A DNA stretch of 64,000 nt from Bacteroidota bacterium (lineage in GTDB: Bacteria; Bacteroidota; Bacteroidia; B-17B0; Aurantibacillaceae). The position numbers were made by a program, and so were the translations under genes. The stretch covers positions 1-64,000 of the forward strand of contig CANFTW010000006.1 of the NCBI GenBank assembly GCA_947450025.1. The letters run 5' to 3'. Under the pieces are notes generated by a model. The model did not search any database. It was not told the DNA's origin and saw only the letters and a program-made list of their open reading frames with translations. Numbering within the stretch: the stretch's first letter is position 1; every line of letters begins with the position of its first letter. Below, one piece after another: positions 1 through 8,710 of this stretch.

Positions 1-627
1 AAAATTAATCGTGCATTTACAAAAACAGGATTAAAAGTGTTGTTTGATTTTTTACGTGACGAAACTTTAATAAATGCCCCCTACCGTGAAATTGCACAAC
101 AAGCAGAAATAGCTTTAGGCAACGTTAATTATATTTTAAATGGCTTAAAAGAAAAAGGCTTCATTTTAAAAATGAATAAAGGTGAGTATAAACTAACCGA
201 TAAAAAAGAATTGCTGAATACTTGGATGATAAAGTATGCAGAAAAATTAAAGCCCGAATTGGAAATAGGAACCTTCCGATTTTTAAAAGAGGAAGATTTT
301 GTAAATTGGAAAAGGCTCCCAATAAAACAAGGTAAAACCTGGTGGGGTGGCGAACCTGCCGGAAATTTATTTACTGATTATTTAAAACCTGCCGTGCTTA
401 CACTTTATACGCTGGAAACAAGAAACGATTTGGTAAAGCATTACCGATTAATCCCTGATCCCAAAGGAAATGTTAAGGTGTACAAAAAGTTTTGGAAGCA
501 CGATGAAGTAAACGATAATACTGTTCCGCCTTTATTGATTTATACAGATTTAATGAATACAGGCGACCACCGCTGTATTGAAACAGCACAAAAAATATAC
601 AATGAGCTTTTTAAAGAAAAATTTTGA
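1..627 (+). CDS. AbiEi-type antitoxin of a type IV toxin-antitoxin system (5' truncated by window)
   Basis: The frame is already open at base 1 (KINRAFTKTGLKVLFDFL...), so the true start is probably to the left; the TTG at 37 is only an internal candidate. The visible N-terminus holds a winged-helix segment (YREIAQQAEIALGNVNYILN, then EKGFI), followed by an alpha/beta region with the WWGGEPAGNLFTDYLKPAVLTLYT stretch (Trp-Trp-Gly-Gly at its head) that is typical of AbiEi-like antitoxins. In the family this protein represses its own operon and counteracts the nucleotidyltransferase toxin. The end overlaps the next gene by 26 bp, so the two are translationally coupled. The family call rests on recall of sequence pattern and on the toxin neighbour; no alignment was run. 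Confidence 0.75.
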   Translation, partial: KINRAFTKTGLKVLFDFLRDETLINAPYREIAQQAEIALGNVNYILNGLKEKGFILKMNKGEYKLTDKKELLNTWMIKYAEKLKPELEIGTFRFLKEEDFVNWKRLPIKQGKTWWGGEPAGNLFTDYLKPAVLTLYTLETRNDLVKHYRLIPDPKGNVKVYKKFWKHDEVNDNTVPPLLIYTDLMNTGDHRCIETAQKIYNELFKEKF

Positions 628-1429
628 ACGATTAAAAAATGAAGGTCTTAAAGAGACTTTTGAAGTATTAGAACTGGCTTTTAAAAAGTACGGTATCGAC
701 TATTATTTAATTGGCGCACGTGCAAGAGATTTGTGGACGGATCATATTGCGCTTGGCGAAAAGCGAACTACGGAAGATGTTGATTTTTGCATTTACATAA
801 ACGAACACGAGCAATACAAAACCCTTGTTAAAGATTTAGTTGAAACCTATGGCTTTAAAAGAGATGAGGAAGAACCCTACCGCTTTTATTTTAACGGAAC
901 AATTGATTTAATTCCTTTTGGTGGTATCGAAAAAGATGGAGAAGTTTTGTTAGAAAATCCGCCTACCGAACTTTCTGTTTATGGTACTAAGGAAGCGGTG
1001 GCTCATGCCAAAATTGTAGATGGCGAATTTAAAGTTGTTACCCTGCCCGGTTTATGCGTTTTAAAACTAATAGCGTTTCACGAAAAGCCCGATAGACGAT
1101 CAAAAGATTTAGAGGATTTTTATTTCCTGTTAGAAAATTATGGAGATATAGCCGGAGACCAATTATTTGAAGGCGTTGAACACGAGGACTTGATAAAAGA
1201 TGACTTTGAACTTACACTTGCATCGGCACGTTTGCTTGGCAGACAAATTAAAAATATCACTTTGGGAAGTCCAGAATTATCAACTAAATTGAACGAAATT
1301 TTAGTGAGTCGTTTAAAAGGATTTTCTGAAAAAGAAATTGATTCAATGTACGAAGTAAGAGATAATGGCGATACTTTGGTGGAGCGATTTAAATTAGTTG
1401 TTGAAGTAATAAAAGGACTGAACGATTAA
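602..1429 (+). CDS. AbiEii-type nucleotidyltransferase toxin (type IV toxin-antitoxin)
   Basis: This is a DNA polymerase beta-like nucleotidyltransferase of about 275 residues. With the start at 602 (MSFLKK), the core is GARARDLW at 38-45, then TTEDVDF with D59 and D61 as the metal-binding pair, and D102 in GTIDLIPF as a likely third acidic residue. AbiEii-type toxins transfer nucleotides to cellular RNA (tRNA in studied relatives) and cause growth arrest during phage infection. The ATG at 578 would give a much longer overlap with the antitoxin; the ATG at 602 leaves 26 bp and matches where homology-like sequence begins. It lies directly downstream of its antitoxin and 65 bp before the Wadjet-like operon. 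Confidence 0.8.
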   Translation: MSFLKKNFERLKNEGLKETFEVLELAFKKYGIDYYLIGARARDLWTDHIALGEKRTTEDVDFCIYINEHEQYKTLVKDLVETYGFKRDEEEPYRFYFNGTIDLIPFGGIEKDGEVLLENPPTELSVYGTKEAVAHAKIVDGEFKVVTLPGLCVLKLIAFHEKPDRRSKDLEDFYFLLENYGDIAGDQLFEGVEHEDLIKDDFELTLASARLLGRQIKNITLGSPELSTKLNEILVSRLKGFSEKEIDSMYEVRDNGDTLVERFKLVVEVIKGLND

Positions 1430-1494
1430 ACCATATTATTTTAAAATGAAGCTGTCAAAGAGACCATTTTTTTAACTAAATTTCATACTTATAA

Positions 1495-2685
1495 ATGACC
1501 GTTTTTAAGAACATAAAGGAACTTATTAAGACTCTTGACTGGTCTAAAGAATTGCTATCAGAAATGTTTGAGAAGCGAAATAGCTTTTCCTATAAGTATG
1601 ATATGGCAGTTCAAGTTTTGGGAGATGTTGAGAGAGTTGAAAAGCTTATAGAAACTGAAGTTATTAGGAAAAATGGTGCTTATCTTGAAATTGATGAGCA
1701 ATATTTAGATTTTTTTGAACTTGTACTTGAGGTAAACGAACAAATAAGCACCGCGTTTATTCAAGAGAGCATTCAGCTTGTAAAAGACAGTATAAACTTC
1801 TACTTAAAGGAAAACAATGCAGACAAACAATTTTCATATCTAAAACAAACAAAATCAGCTTTACAAAAAATTGGGAGAATAATCAACAGAAGTATTATTG
1901 ACCTTAATAGAAATATTGACAACACGTTTAAATATGAATCAAATTATAAAATCAAAATAGACAGACTTGAAAATTTTGATCTAAAGAGAACGCAAATCAA
2001 AGATTTAATTGAGCAAACAGACGATTTAATTACTAATGACGAATTAACGTTTTTTAAAACTGCTTCAGATATTGAATTAAATCAAATTGTAAATAAACTT
2101 AGATTACAGTTGGCGGATGCACGACATAATATCAGTGAAACCCACAATCAAATTATTGAATACATCAATCAAACAAAACATAAAACTCAATTACTTGAGA
2201 AGGTAAAGCAGGTAAAGTATTTGAGAGATATGTTTGAATTAAAATCTAAAACAAATTTTGAAGCTACTCTAATAAATAATAACGCCTTGCTCTTTTCAAA
2301 TAAATTGCAATTCTCAACCAAATTGTCAATCGACTATCTGCAAACAGATGAGGGACGGGATATTATAGATAAAGCCATTAGGAAGTTTAAAACTGAAAAC
2401 AAACCAGTTATTCAACTATCTGAAATCATTTCAGATAACTATCTTCAAACGGAAGTAGAACAAGAGTATTTTATAAATATTGAAGAAGTTAAAAGAGGAT
2501 TTATTGCATCAGGTAATCATTTGTTTGATTTCATTATGAGTTATAAATTTCCAAGAGAAGTTGATTTTGGTGAAAGGGTTACTCTTTTTTGCAGATTAGC
2601 TTCTGTTTATGAGAATGAGTTTAATAATAGCGACAATTATACAAGAAAAGAAGATATAGAATTTGCAATGATTTACCCGAAATAA
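1495..2685 (+). CDS. jetA: Wadjet JetA / MksF-like kleisin subunit
   Basis: A 396-residue, mostly helical protein with no recognisable enzyme motif. The N-terminal ~100 residues (VQVLGDVERVEKLI ... LEIDEQYLDFFELV) look like a winged-helix/dimerisation region, and the middle is long helices with coiled-coil character. In Wadjet and MksBEF systems the first gene encodes the kleisin that bridges the SMC heads. The assignment rests mainly on position: it is the first of four tightly packed genes, followed after 3 bp by the small JetB-like gene and then by an SMC-like ATPase. Sequence similarity to characterised JetA proteins was not tested. No Shine-Dalgarno sequence precedes the ATG. Confidence 0.6.
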   Translation: MTVFKNIKELIKTLDWSKELLSEMFEKRNSFSYKYDMAVQVLGDVERVEKLIETEVIRKNGAYLEIDEQYLDFFELVLEVNEQISTAFIQESIQLVKDSINFYLKENNADKQFSYLKQTKSALQKIGRIINRSIIDLNRNIDNTFKYESNYKIKIDRLENFDLKRTQIKDLIEQTDDLITNDELTFFKTASDIELNQIVNKLRLQLADARHNISETHNQIIEYINQTKHKTQLLEKVKQVKYLRDMFELKSKTNFEATLINNNALLFSNKLQFSTKLSIDYLQTDEGRDIIDKAIRKFKTENKPVIQLSEIISDNYLQTEVEQEYFINIEEVKRGFIASGNHLFDFIMSYKFPREVDFGERVTLFCRLASVYENEFNNSDNYTRKEDIEFAMIYPK

Positions 2686-2688
2686 AAT

Positions 2689-3258
2689 ATGAATATACCT
2701 GAGAAAACCAACGATATATTTGAACGACTAAGCAAGGGGCAATTTGTTTGTTCCAACAGTACAGATGAACATATTTGTAGGTTGTATGATATTATTAAAG
2801 AGAATGAGGATGTTTTATACGACTATTTTTTAGCCATTAATTTTGTTTTAGAAAAAGGCGAAGACCACTTTTATTTTTCAAAACGAGAAGGTAAAATAGA
2901 TATAGAAAATAAAATCCTTAGAGCTGAAAAATGGATTGATTTAATTGACTTTCTTAAATCGTATGATAATTCATTCACGAATGGTTATCGCTTTTATCCA
3001 AACGATATAGAAGTTAAAATTAGGGTTGATATTAGCCTCAGAGATAAGTTAGATAACTTAAAAAGGCATATTGGAGATGCAAAGAGTTATGACGAAAAAA
3101 TAAATTCGCTTATAAAAATATTAGAAAAGGAAGGGTTCGTAGAATTAGAAAATGAAATTGGTAATCAATATAAGGTCGTTGCTGCTTTCAAGTATGTTGA
3201 ACAATTAATTTTAAGTATTAATATCCCTGAAGAAATACAGAATGAGATACCTGAATAA
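2689..3258 (+). CDS. jetB: Wadjet JetB / MksE-like subunit
   Basis: A 189-residue protein, mixed helical, with a C-terminal winged-helix-like block (KINSLIKILEKEGFVELEN then YKVVAAFKYVEQLI). The size and place between the kleisin-like and SMC-like genes fit JetB/MksE, the KITE-type subunit that binds the kleisin. It starts 3 bp after jetA ends and overlaps jetC by 17 bp, so the three are almost certainly co-translated. Without the context I would have called it hypothetical. Confidence 0.6.
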   Translation: MNIPEKTNDIFERLSKGQFVCSNSTDEHICRLYDIIKENEDVLYDYFLAINFVLEKGEDHFYFSKREGKIDIENKILRAEKWIDLIDFLKSYDNSFTNGYRFYPNDIEVKIRVDISLRDKLDNLKRHIGDAKSYDEKINSLIKILEKEGFVELENEIGNQYKVVAAFKYVEQLILSINIPEEIQNEIPE

Positions 3259-6200
3259 AGTAATATTAATAAACAGTGCATCTGTAAAGTATGCCGAAGT
3301 GCAAGTTGGCGGCAATGTGCATTTTATTGGTACGCAAGGCGTTGGGAAAAGCACTTTGTTAAGAGCAATTTTATTTTTTTATAATGCTGATACACAAAAA
3401 TTAGGGATTGAAAATGATAAAAAATCATTTAGTGAATATTATTTCCCTACTGCCGATTCATACATTATTTATGAAATAGCAAAAGAAACTGGCACATACT
3501 CGGCATTGTGCTATAAACATTTGGGTAAAATTTGTTTCCGCTTTTTTGACAGCGAATACAAACAGAGTTTGTTTATTAATGAGCAAAATAAAGCTTACGA
3601 AAATTGGGAGCAAATAAAGGAACAACTCAATATAAATCAAATTGCATCTTCCAACAAAATTGATAGATACGAAGATTACAGAGACATCTTATATGGCAAC
3701 AATGATGGTAAAAAAGAATATAGAAAATATGCCTTACTTGAAAGTAAACAGTATCAAAATATTCCAAGAACGATTCAGAATGTCTTGTTAAATGCGGAAT
3801 TAAAAGCTGAATTTATAAAACAAACAATTATAAAATCGTTAAGCGATGATGATATAGAAATAGATTTGAAAATATACATCCACGAGCTTAAAAGCTTTGA
3901 TGCACAGCTTACCGATATAAAAAAATGGACAGAAAAAAATAAGAATGGTGAGGAAATAGTAAAGAAGCAAGCCGAACAGATTGCAAAATTACACACGACA
4001 TTAAAACATTTAGAACGAGAAAAATATCAACTATCAAAGGAATTAGCTTGGGCAATAAATAATATTGAAGTTCAAAAACCAAAACTCGAAGAAAAATTAG
4101 AATTACAGGAAGGTAAAAAGACCACACTTTTAAAAAAGATTACAGAGCTAAACGAAGTTTTTCAAAAGAAAAGAGATAAAATACTTGGGGACATAAAAGT
4201 TTTAAAAAGCAATATTGATAAAGCTAAAGAGAAGGAGGATGATTACAAGCAAAAAAACATTGAAGAAATTATACAGAGAGCATCAAAGAAACCCGTTTTG
4301 CTTTCTAATCAGGGAAGTTTATTAAACGAAAAACAAATTCTTTCCGCACAGTTCACAGAACTAACCCAGCGATTTGATGCCTTATTAAAGGAAATTGAAA
4401 ATCAAAAGCAAGGATTTGAAAACATAAAAAAGGAAGAAAAAAATAATATTCAATCTAAATTCCTCTCTTTTAAAGATGAGGCAAATACATTGCATCATAA
4501 AATAATCAAGCAAATAAAAGAAGAACATAAAGAAAGACTTGAAACAGCAAAAATATTTTTGGAAGAGAAAAGGAAAACAATCTCATTATTATACAACAAA
4601 AAAACTGAAATAAAACATAAGCGTTATTTAGACATAGAAATAGAAAGCAAAAAGTCTGAAATAACAGACTTGATAAATTCTAAATTAACAAATGAGAATC
4701 AAATTAAACATTTTAAAACTCAGATAGAGTCAATACAAAAGCAATTTGAATTAGAAGAGCAAAGCAAACGAGATATTTATTCAAGGCTAATTGAAAAATT
4801 GAATGACAAAATTCAAGTCTTTCAAGCAAAAATTGACGAGATAAATTTCAATATAGCTAATAGCAAAGATTCATTATTCGGCTGGTTAAACGATAATTAC
4901 TCAGGATGGGAAAAAACAATAGGGAAAGTAATTAATAATGATAAAAACGTATTGTTTAACTCATCTTTATCGCCAAAATTATTAGCTAAATCGGCTACAT
5001 TTTATGGAATTGAGTTAAACCTTAATGAAATAAACAACAATATTAAAACGATTGCAGACTATCAAAAAGATAAGGCAGATTTAACAAAAGAAATAGAGGT
5101 TGTTAAAAATAATATCGCTGAACAAACAATAATTTTAGAAAATGATTTAGAAAAATTAAAAAGCAAATATCTTCCTAAAATCAAAGAATATAAAGAGGAA
5201 GTAAAGGAACATACTTATCACAGCGAACAAAACGCATCAAAACAAGATGCTGCAAAATTAGCTTTGATTGATTTTGAAAAATCGGCAAAAGCCGAAAAAG
5301 AAAAAGATTTAGCCAAAATTGATAGTGAAATTGGCGAAGCGACAACATTAGAATTAAATGCAAAGGACGCTCTTGAAATAATTGAGAAGGAAATAATTAA
5401 GATAGAAAAGGAAAAAGAAAAGGAAAAAGACAAAAAAATTGATGAAGAAAAACTAAAGGTCGAAGTATTACAAATCAAAATTGATGAAGAACTTAAAAAA
5501 TCAATTCTTGATTATGCTCAAAAACAAAAAGAAATAAAAGAAAGTCAACACTCAGAATTAGCAAATAAGGGGGCCGACACGAAAAAAATTAAAGAAATTG
5601 ATAGTAACCTTGAAGCTGTTGAAACAGAATTAAAATTTATTGAAAACAACAATAGACTTTTAATTGAATATGAAAAAGATAAAAGAGAATTGTTTGATAA
5701 GGTAGGAGATTTTAATAATCAAAAAGATTCTTTTGAGAAGAACTTAAAAGTAGAGGAAGATAAGCATCAGCAGCAAAAAGAAAAGCAAAAAATAGATATT
5801 GAAACTATTGAAGAACTATTAAAAAAATTCAACCTAAAAAACGCAGAATATATTTCCGATTTAAAAGAGTACGAGTCTTTTATTAAAACTGAAATTTATC
5901 AAAATATTCCTTTTGCTTTTAAAGAAGCAAAAGAGGTAAACAAAACCGATAAAAATTGCACGGAAATTATTAAGTCAATTAATATTTCTGACAACTCATA
6001 TACCAAAAGATTAGCTGAATTACGTGACGAAGTAATTCAATTCACAGGTAGTTTCTCGGTTGACAATATTTTTAAATTCAAAACAAGTTTTGTTAAATCA
6101 GAAGAATACTTACAATTCGCTGACGAACTGAATGAGTTTATAGAAGAAAATAAAATTGAACGCTTTGAAAAGGATGTAAACGAAAGATTTGCTTACATAA

Positions 6201-6913
6201 TTCATACTATTGGTAAAGAGACTGGTAATTTAATGTCAAAAGGTGGAGCGATTCAGAAAACCATCACGAAAATAAATAATGATTTTGTTGATAAAGGAGC
6301 GTTTGTTACAGCAATCAAAAAAATAGAATTGCGTTGGGTAGAAAGCAGCAACAAAATTGTATCTTATTTAATAAACATAGATAAATTCAATAATGAAAAC
6401 CAGTTTTTAGGCGCAAACAATCTTTTTGCAACTCAAGACATTGATAAAAAAAATAAACAAGCCATTGAGTTGTTGAAGGCTCTTTTAAAAACAATTACTG
6501 AGTCCAAAAAAGACAAAATAACTTTATCAGATTCGTTTGAATTGCAATTTAGAATTATTGAAAACCAAAACGATACAGGTTGGCAAGAAAAACTTGACCG
6601 TGTTGGTAGTGAAGGAACAGGTATTTTGGTAAAAGCGATGATAAACATTATGCTTTTGAATGTGTCTAAAGGAGAATCGTCCAAACAATTTAAAGACTTT
6701 AATTTACATTGTATGATGGACGAAATTGGTAAACTTCATTCAAATAATATGAAAGGCTTATTGAAATTTGCCAATGAGAGAAACATATTTTTGATTAACG
6801 GTTCTCCAGAAGAAAATAATGCATTAGGTTATAAACATATTTATCAATTGTATAAAGACGATAAAAATTTCACGAAAGTAAAACGATTAATAACAAACTT
6901 CAATCAAGAGTGA
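3242..6913 (+). CDS. jetC: Wadjet JetC / MksB-like SMC ATPase
   Basis: A 1223-residue SMC-like ATPase. Walker A is GTQGVGKST (residues 30-38); two long Lys/Glu-rich coiled-coil arms span roughly 230-960 with a short non-coil hinge-like part near 540-620 (FGWLNDNYSGWEKTIG); a C-terminal head follows with a signature-like GSEGTG at 1122-1127 and Walker B LHCMMDE with D1160 and E1161. In Wadjet the SMC motor extrudes DNA loops and hands small circular DNA to the JetD nuclease, excluding plasmids. The coil gives a strongly Lys/Glu/Ile-biased composition. The ATG at 3242 overlaps jetB by 17 bp, and the end overlaps jetD by 4 bp. Confidence 0.8.
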   Translation: MRYLNKVILINSASVKYAEVQVGGNVHFIGTQGVGKSTLLRAILFFYNADTQKLGIENDKKSFSEYYFPTADSYIIYEIAKETGTYSALCYKHLGKICFRFFDSEYKQSLFINEQNKAYENWEQIKEQLNINQIASSNKIDRYEDYRDILYGNNDGKKEYRKYALLESKQYQNIPRTIQNVLLNAELKAEFIKQTIIKSLSDDDIEIDLKIYIHELKSFDAQLTDIKKWTEKNKNGEEIVKKQAEQIAKLHTTLKHLEREKYQLSKELAWAINNIEVQKPKLEEKLELQEGKKTTLLKKITELNEVFQKKRDKILGDIKVLKSNIDKAKEKEDDYKQKNIEEIIQRASKKPVLLSNQGSLLNEKQILSAQFTELTQRFDALLKEIENQKQGFENIKKEEKNNIQSKFLSFKDEANTLHHKIIKQIKEEHKERLETAKIFLEEKRKTISLLYNKKTEIKHKRYLDIEIESKKSEITDLINSKLTNENQIKHFKTQIESIQKQFELEEQSKRDIYSRLIEKLNDKIQVFQAKIDEINFNIANSKDSLFGWLNDNYSGWEKTIGKVINNDKNVLFNSSLSPKLLAKSATFYGIELNLNEINNNIKTIADYQKDKADLTKEIEVVKNNIAEQTIILENDLEKLKSKYLPKIKEYKEEVKEHTYHSEQNASKQDAAKLALIDFEKSAKAEKEKDLAKIDSEIGEATTLELNAKDALEIIEKEIIKIEKEKEKEKDKKIDEEKLKVEVLQIKIDEELKKSILDYAQKQKEIKESQHSELANKGADTKKIKEIDSNLEAVETELKFIENNNRLLIEYEKDKRELFDKVGDFNNQKDSFEKNLKVEEDKHQQQKEKQKIDIETIEELLKKFNLKNAEYISDLKEYESFIKTEIYQNIPFAFKEAKEVNKTDKNCTEIIKSINISDNSYTKRLAELRDEVIQFTGSFSVDNIFKFKTSFVKSEEYLQFADELNEFIEENKIERFEKDVNERFAYIIHTIGKETGNLMSKGGAIQKTITKINNDFVDKGAFVTAIKKIELRWVESSNKIVSYLINIDKFNNENQFLGANNLFATQDIDKKNKQAIELLKALLKTITESKKDKITLSDSFELQFRIIENQNDTGWQEKLDRVGSEGTGILVKAMINIMLLNVSKGESSKQFKDFNLHCMMDEIGKLHSNNMKGLLKFANERNIFLINGSPEENNALGYKHIYQLYKDDKNFTKVKRLITNFNQE

Positions 6914-7767
6914 AACTTCCAATAGGCATAGCGCAGAAAGTGAAACAAATGCTTGATGGGGAAGAAGTCCAGTCAAGTAAATTAAAGCAATCAATAGCTT
7001 TAAAAATGGTTGAGGATGGGGCTATTCAATATAGAAACATTAGTAAGTCAAAGCGAATGTATTTTATAAAGAATGCTGAAAACTTGAATAATTATTTGCG
7101 TACCGAATTTGGCATAAATAATCTAAATCAATACATCGACCAAATAAACAACCCTAAACTAACCCGTAGCGAGGCAATAGAAATTTCATCAAATTCAAAA
7201 GTTAAAAACATTAGAACATTCAAAGGCTTTTTGGTAAATTGTTATCAGCCGGTAAATGCAACAATAAACAATATTCCTACAGTAATAAATCCAATTGAAG
7301 GGACATTTACATTTATATACGATTTCGAGACTTTTACTATTCCAAAGAATATAACTATTATCGGAATAGAAAATCCCGAGAACTTCAGATACATAAATAA
7401 ACAGGATAGATTTTTTAAAAACATTACCCCACTTTTTGTTTCTCGATATCCTCAAAATAAGGATTTGGTTAAATGGATAAAAAATACTTCCAACAATTAT
7501 TTACATTTTGGAGATTTTGATTTTGAAGGAATTAATATTTTTTTAAATGAATACCAAAAACATATTGGCACTAAAGCAGACTTCTTTATCCCTGATGAAA
7601 TTGAAAAAATGATTAAAGAAAATGGCAATTCAAATAATTATAATACTCAAATTTATAGAGAACCTGATCTTAGTAAGATAAATAATGAAAATTTAGTTTC
7701 TTTAATCAAAATTATTCATAAACATAAAAAAGGATTAGAGCAGGAATATCTTATAAATTCATTTTGA
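6910..7767 (+). CDS. jetD: Wadjet JetD-like TOPRIM nuclease
   Basis: A 285-residue protein starting at a GTG that overlaps the jetC stop (GTGA). The C-terminal half carries a TOPRIM-type signature: E154 in IIGIENPENF, and D202/D204 in HFGDFDFEGI, the pattern of the TopoVI-A/Spo11-like fold that cleaves DNA in JetD. The N-terminal 100 residues (VKQMLDGEEVQSSKLKQSIA...) look like a DNA- or partner-binding region. It is shorter than the ~380-400 residues I recall for classical JetD, so the N-terminal arm domain may be reduced. The nuclease role is inferred from the motif and from being gene four of a JetABCD-ordered operon. Confidence 0.7.
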   Translation: MKLPIGIAQKVKQMLDGEEVQSSKLKQSIALKMVEDGAIQYRNISKSKRMYFIKNAENLNNYLRTEFGINNLNQYIDQINNPKLTRSEAIEISSNSKVKNIRTFKGFLVNCYQPVNATINNIPTVINPIEGTFTFIYDFETFTIPKNITIIGIENPENFRYINKQDRFFKNITPLFVSRYPQNKDLVKWIKNTSNNYLHFGDFDFEGINIFLNEYQKHIGTKADFFIPDEIEKMIKENGNSNNYNTQIYREPDLSKINNENLVSLIKIIHKHKKGLEQEYLINSF

Positions 7768-7794
7768 CTTGTCTAAATTGAAACATTTCAATAA

Positions 7795-7933
7795 AACCAA
7801 CGTTTTTCCAATTCCTCCCCAATTAAAACACATTGATAAATAAGTGTTGTCAAATACTCCCCAATTGCTTCTCAATCAATTCCAAATGCTCCCCAATAAC
7901 AAAAGATATGTTTTCAATTGCCCCACAATGCAA
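7795..7933 (+). repeat. Array A: helically phased ~11-bp CCAAT-type repeats
   Basis: Read in 11-bp steps, the sequence repeats a C-rich block followed by CAAT: AACCAACGTTT (7795), TTCCAATTCCT (7806), CCCCAATTAAA (7817), then after a degenerate stretch CCCCAATTGCT (7859), TCTCAATCAAT (7870), TTCCAAATGCT (7880), CCCCAATAACA (7891), TTTCAATTGCC (7912) and CCACAATGCAA (7923). About nine clear units occur, with one or two phase slips of 1-2 bp. The spacing is about one DNA helical turn, so the core faces the same side throughout. The array fills the space between the jetD stop and the stop of the CWC gene. Confidence 0.7.
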
Positions 7934-7935
7934 TT

Positions 7936-8130
7936 TTAATGTGCTTTGTTCTGAAAATAACGTAAACACGTTTCGCACAAGCAGTCTTTAAAATTTTTAC
8001 TGATTGTTTCCATTGCCTTTTCAGATAAAGCAATGTTTTTACAAAAGCAGTTAGATATATCGTTTGCGTTACACTTGAAGGAGGTTCCACAACGTTCGCA
8101 TCGTTTTAAGTTTTTTAATGGCTCAATCAT
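7936..8130 (-). CDS. Cysteine-rich CWC family protein
   Basis: A 64-residue protein with eight cysteines: C11-x2-C14-x5-C20, C28-x-C30, then C50-x-C52-x2-C55. The order CERCGTSFKC ... NCFC ... DCLCETCL is that of the cysteine-rich CWC family, small probable zinc-binding proteins of unknown role. It starts 2 bp after the stop of the upstream coiled-coil/winged-helix gene (both on the reverse strand), so they form a two-gene operon. It is normally a housekeeping-type orphan; here it sits inside a defence island between two repeat arrays. Confidence 0.75.
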   Translation of the reverse strand: MIEPLKNLKRCERCGTSFKCNANDISNCFCKNIALSEKAMETISKNFKDCLCETCLRYFQNKAH

Positions 8131-8132
8131 AA

Positions 8133-8678
8133 CTACTTTTTATCGAGAGAATTTTTTATTGTATCGGTTGGCAAAGAAAACAAATATCCGTTTTGACCGG
8201 CTTGTTTTTCTCCAATTACCCTTCCATACTTTAAAGCTTTAGTTAAATGAGCAGATAAGCCTTTTTGATGATCGGTAAGGGTACGGAAGGTCATATCGTT
8301 TTTTAAAAGCACATCAATAATTTCGGCAGATCGCATAGGTCTTCCGGCAGCTTTTAAAACAAAAACAATTTTATCAATCCACGTAGCATTAATGTTGTAG
8401 GTGTTGCCAAGCTTCAAATCAACCAAACGCTTATACTCTTCGGTAATAATTTGCCCATGCGTGTGCATTTTAAATACTTCTTCAATACGGTCTTCATATT
8501 CTTTGATCCGTTCTTGGTAGCTTTTATCGCTTTCTTTCTTGGATTTATACAAATTGCTGTATCTATCTACTAAATCTTTATCACGCTCCTGTAATTGCAG
8601 TATTTTATTAATCAATTCATCTTTACTTTGCTGTTGAAGTACCAGTTTTTCTAAGTATTTAATCGCTAAATCTTTCAT
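8133..8678 (-). CDS. Coiled-coil / winged-helix DNA-binding-like protein, unknown function
   Basis: A 181-residue protein I do not recognise by name. Residues ~1-75 are a charged coiled coil (LEKLVLQQQSKDELINKIL ... YQERIKEYEDRIEEVF). Residues ~98-170 resemble a HARE-HTH/winged-helix domain: WIDKIVFVLKAAGRPMRSAE, then IIDVLLKNDM, LSAHLTKALKYGRVIGEK and a terminal wing GYLFSLP. This suggests an oligomeric DNA binder. It is the first gene of the operon with the CWC protein. Its start at 8678 lies only ~33 bp from repeat array B, so the array overlaps its promoter region and could be its operator or assembly site (inference). Confidence 0.65.
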   Translation of the reverse strand: MKDLAIKYLEKLVLQQQSKDELINKILQLQERDKDLVDRYSNLYKSKKESDKSYQERIKEYEDRIEEVFKMHTHGQIITEEYKRLVDLKLGNTYNINATWIDKIVFVLKAAGRPMRSAEIIDVLLKNDMTFRTLTDHQKGLSAHLTKALKYGRVIGEKQAGQNGYLFSLPTDTIKNSLDKK

Positions 8679-8710
8679 TTTACTATCAGTTTATCGTTGT
8701 TTTGTGCTTA

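Noticed and set aside
37-627. Complete AbiEi gene starting at the TTG at 37
   Set aside because: The frame is open from base 1 and in-frame upstream residues look like part of the protein, so the start is probably outside the window.
1495-7767. MukBEF chromosome-segregation operon
   Set aside because: A fourth TOPRIM gene, the gene order and the island setting fit Wadjet/MksBEFG better, though profile search was not possible.
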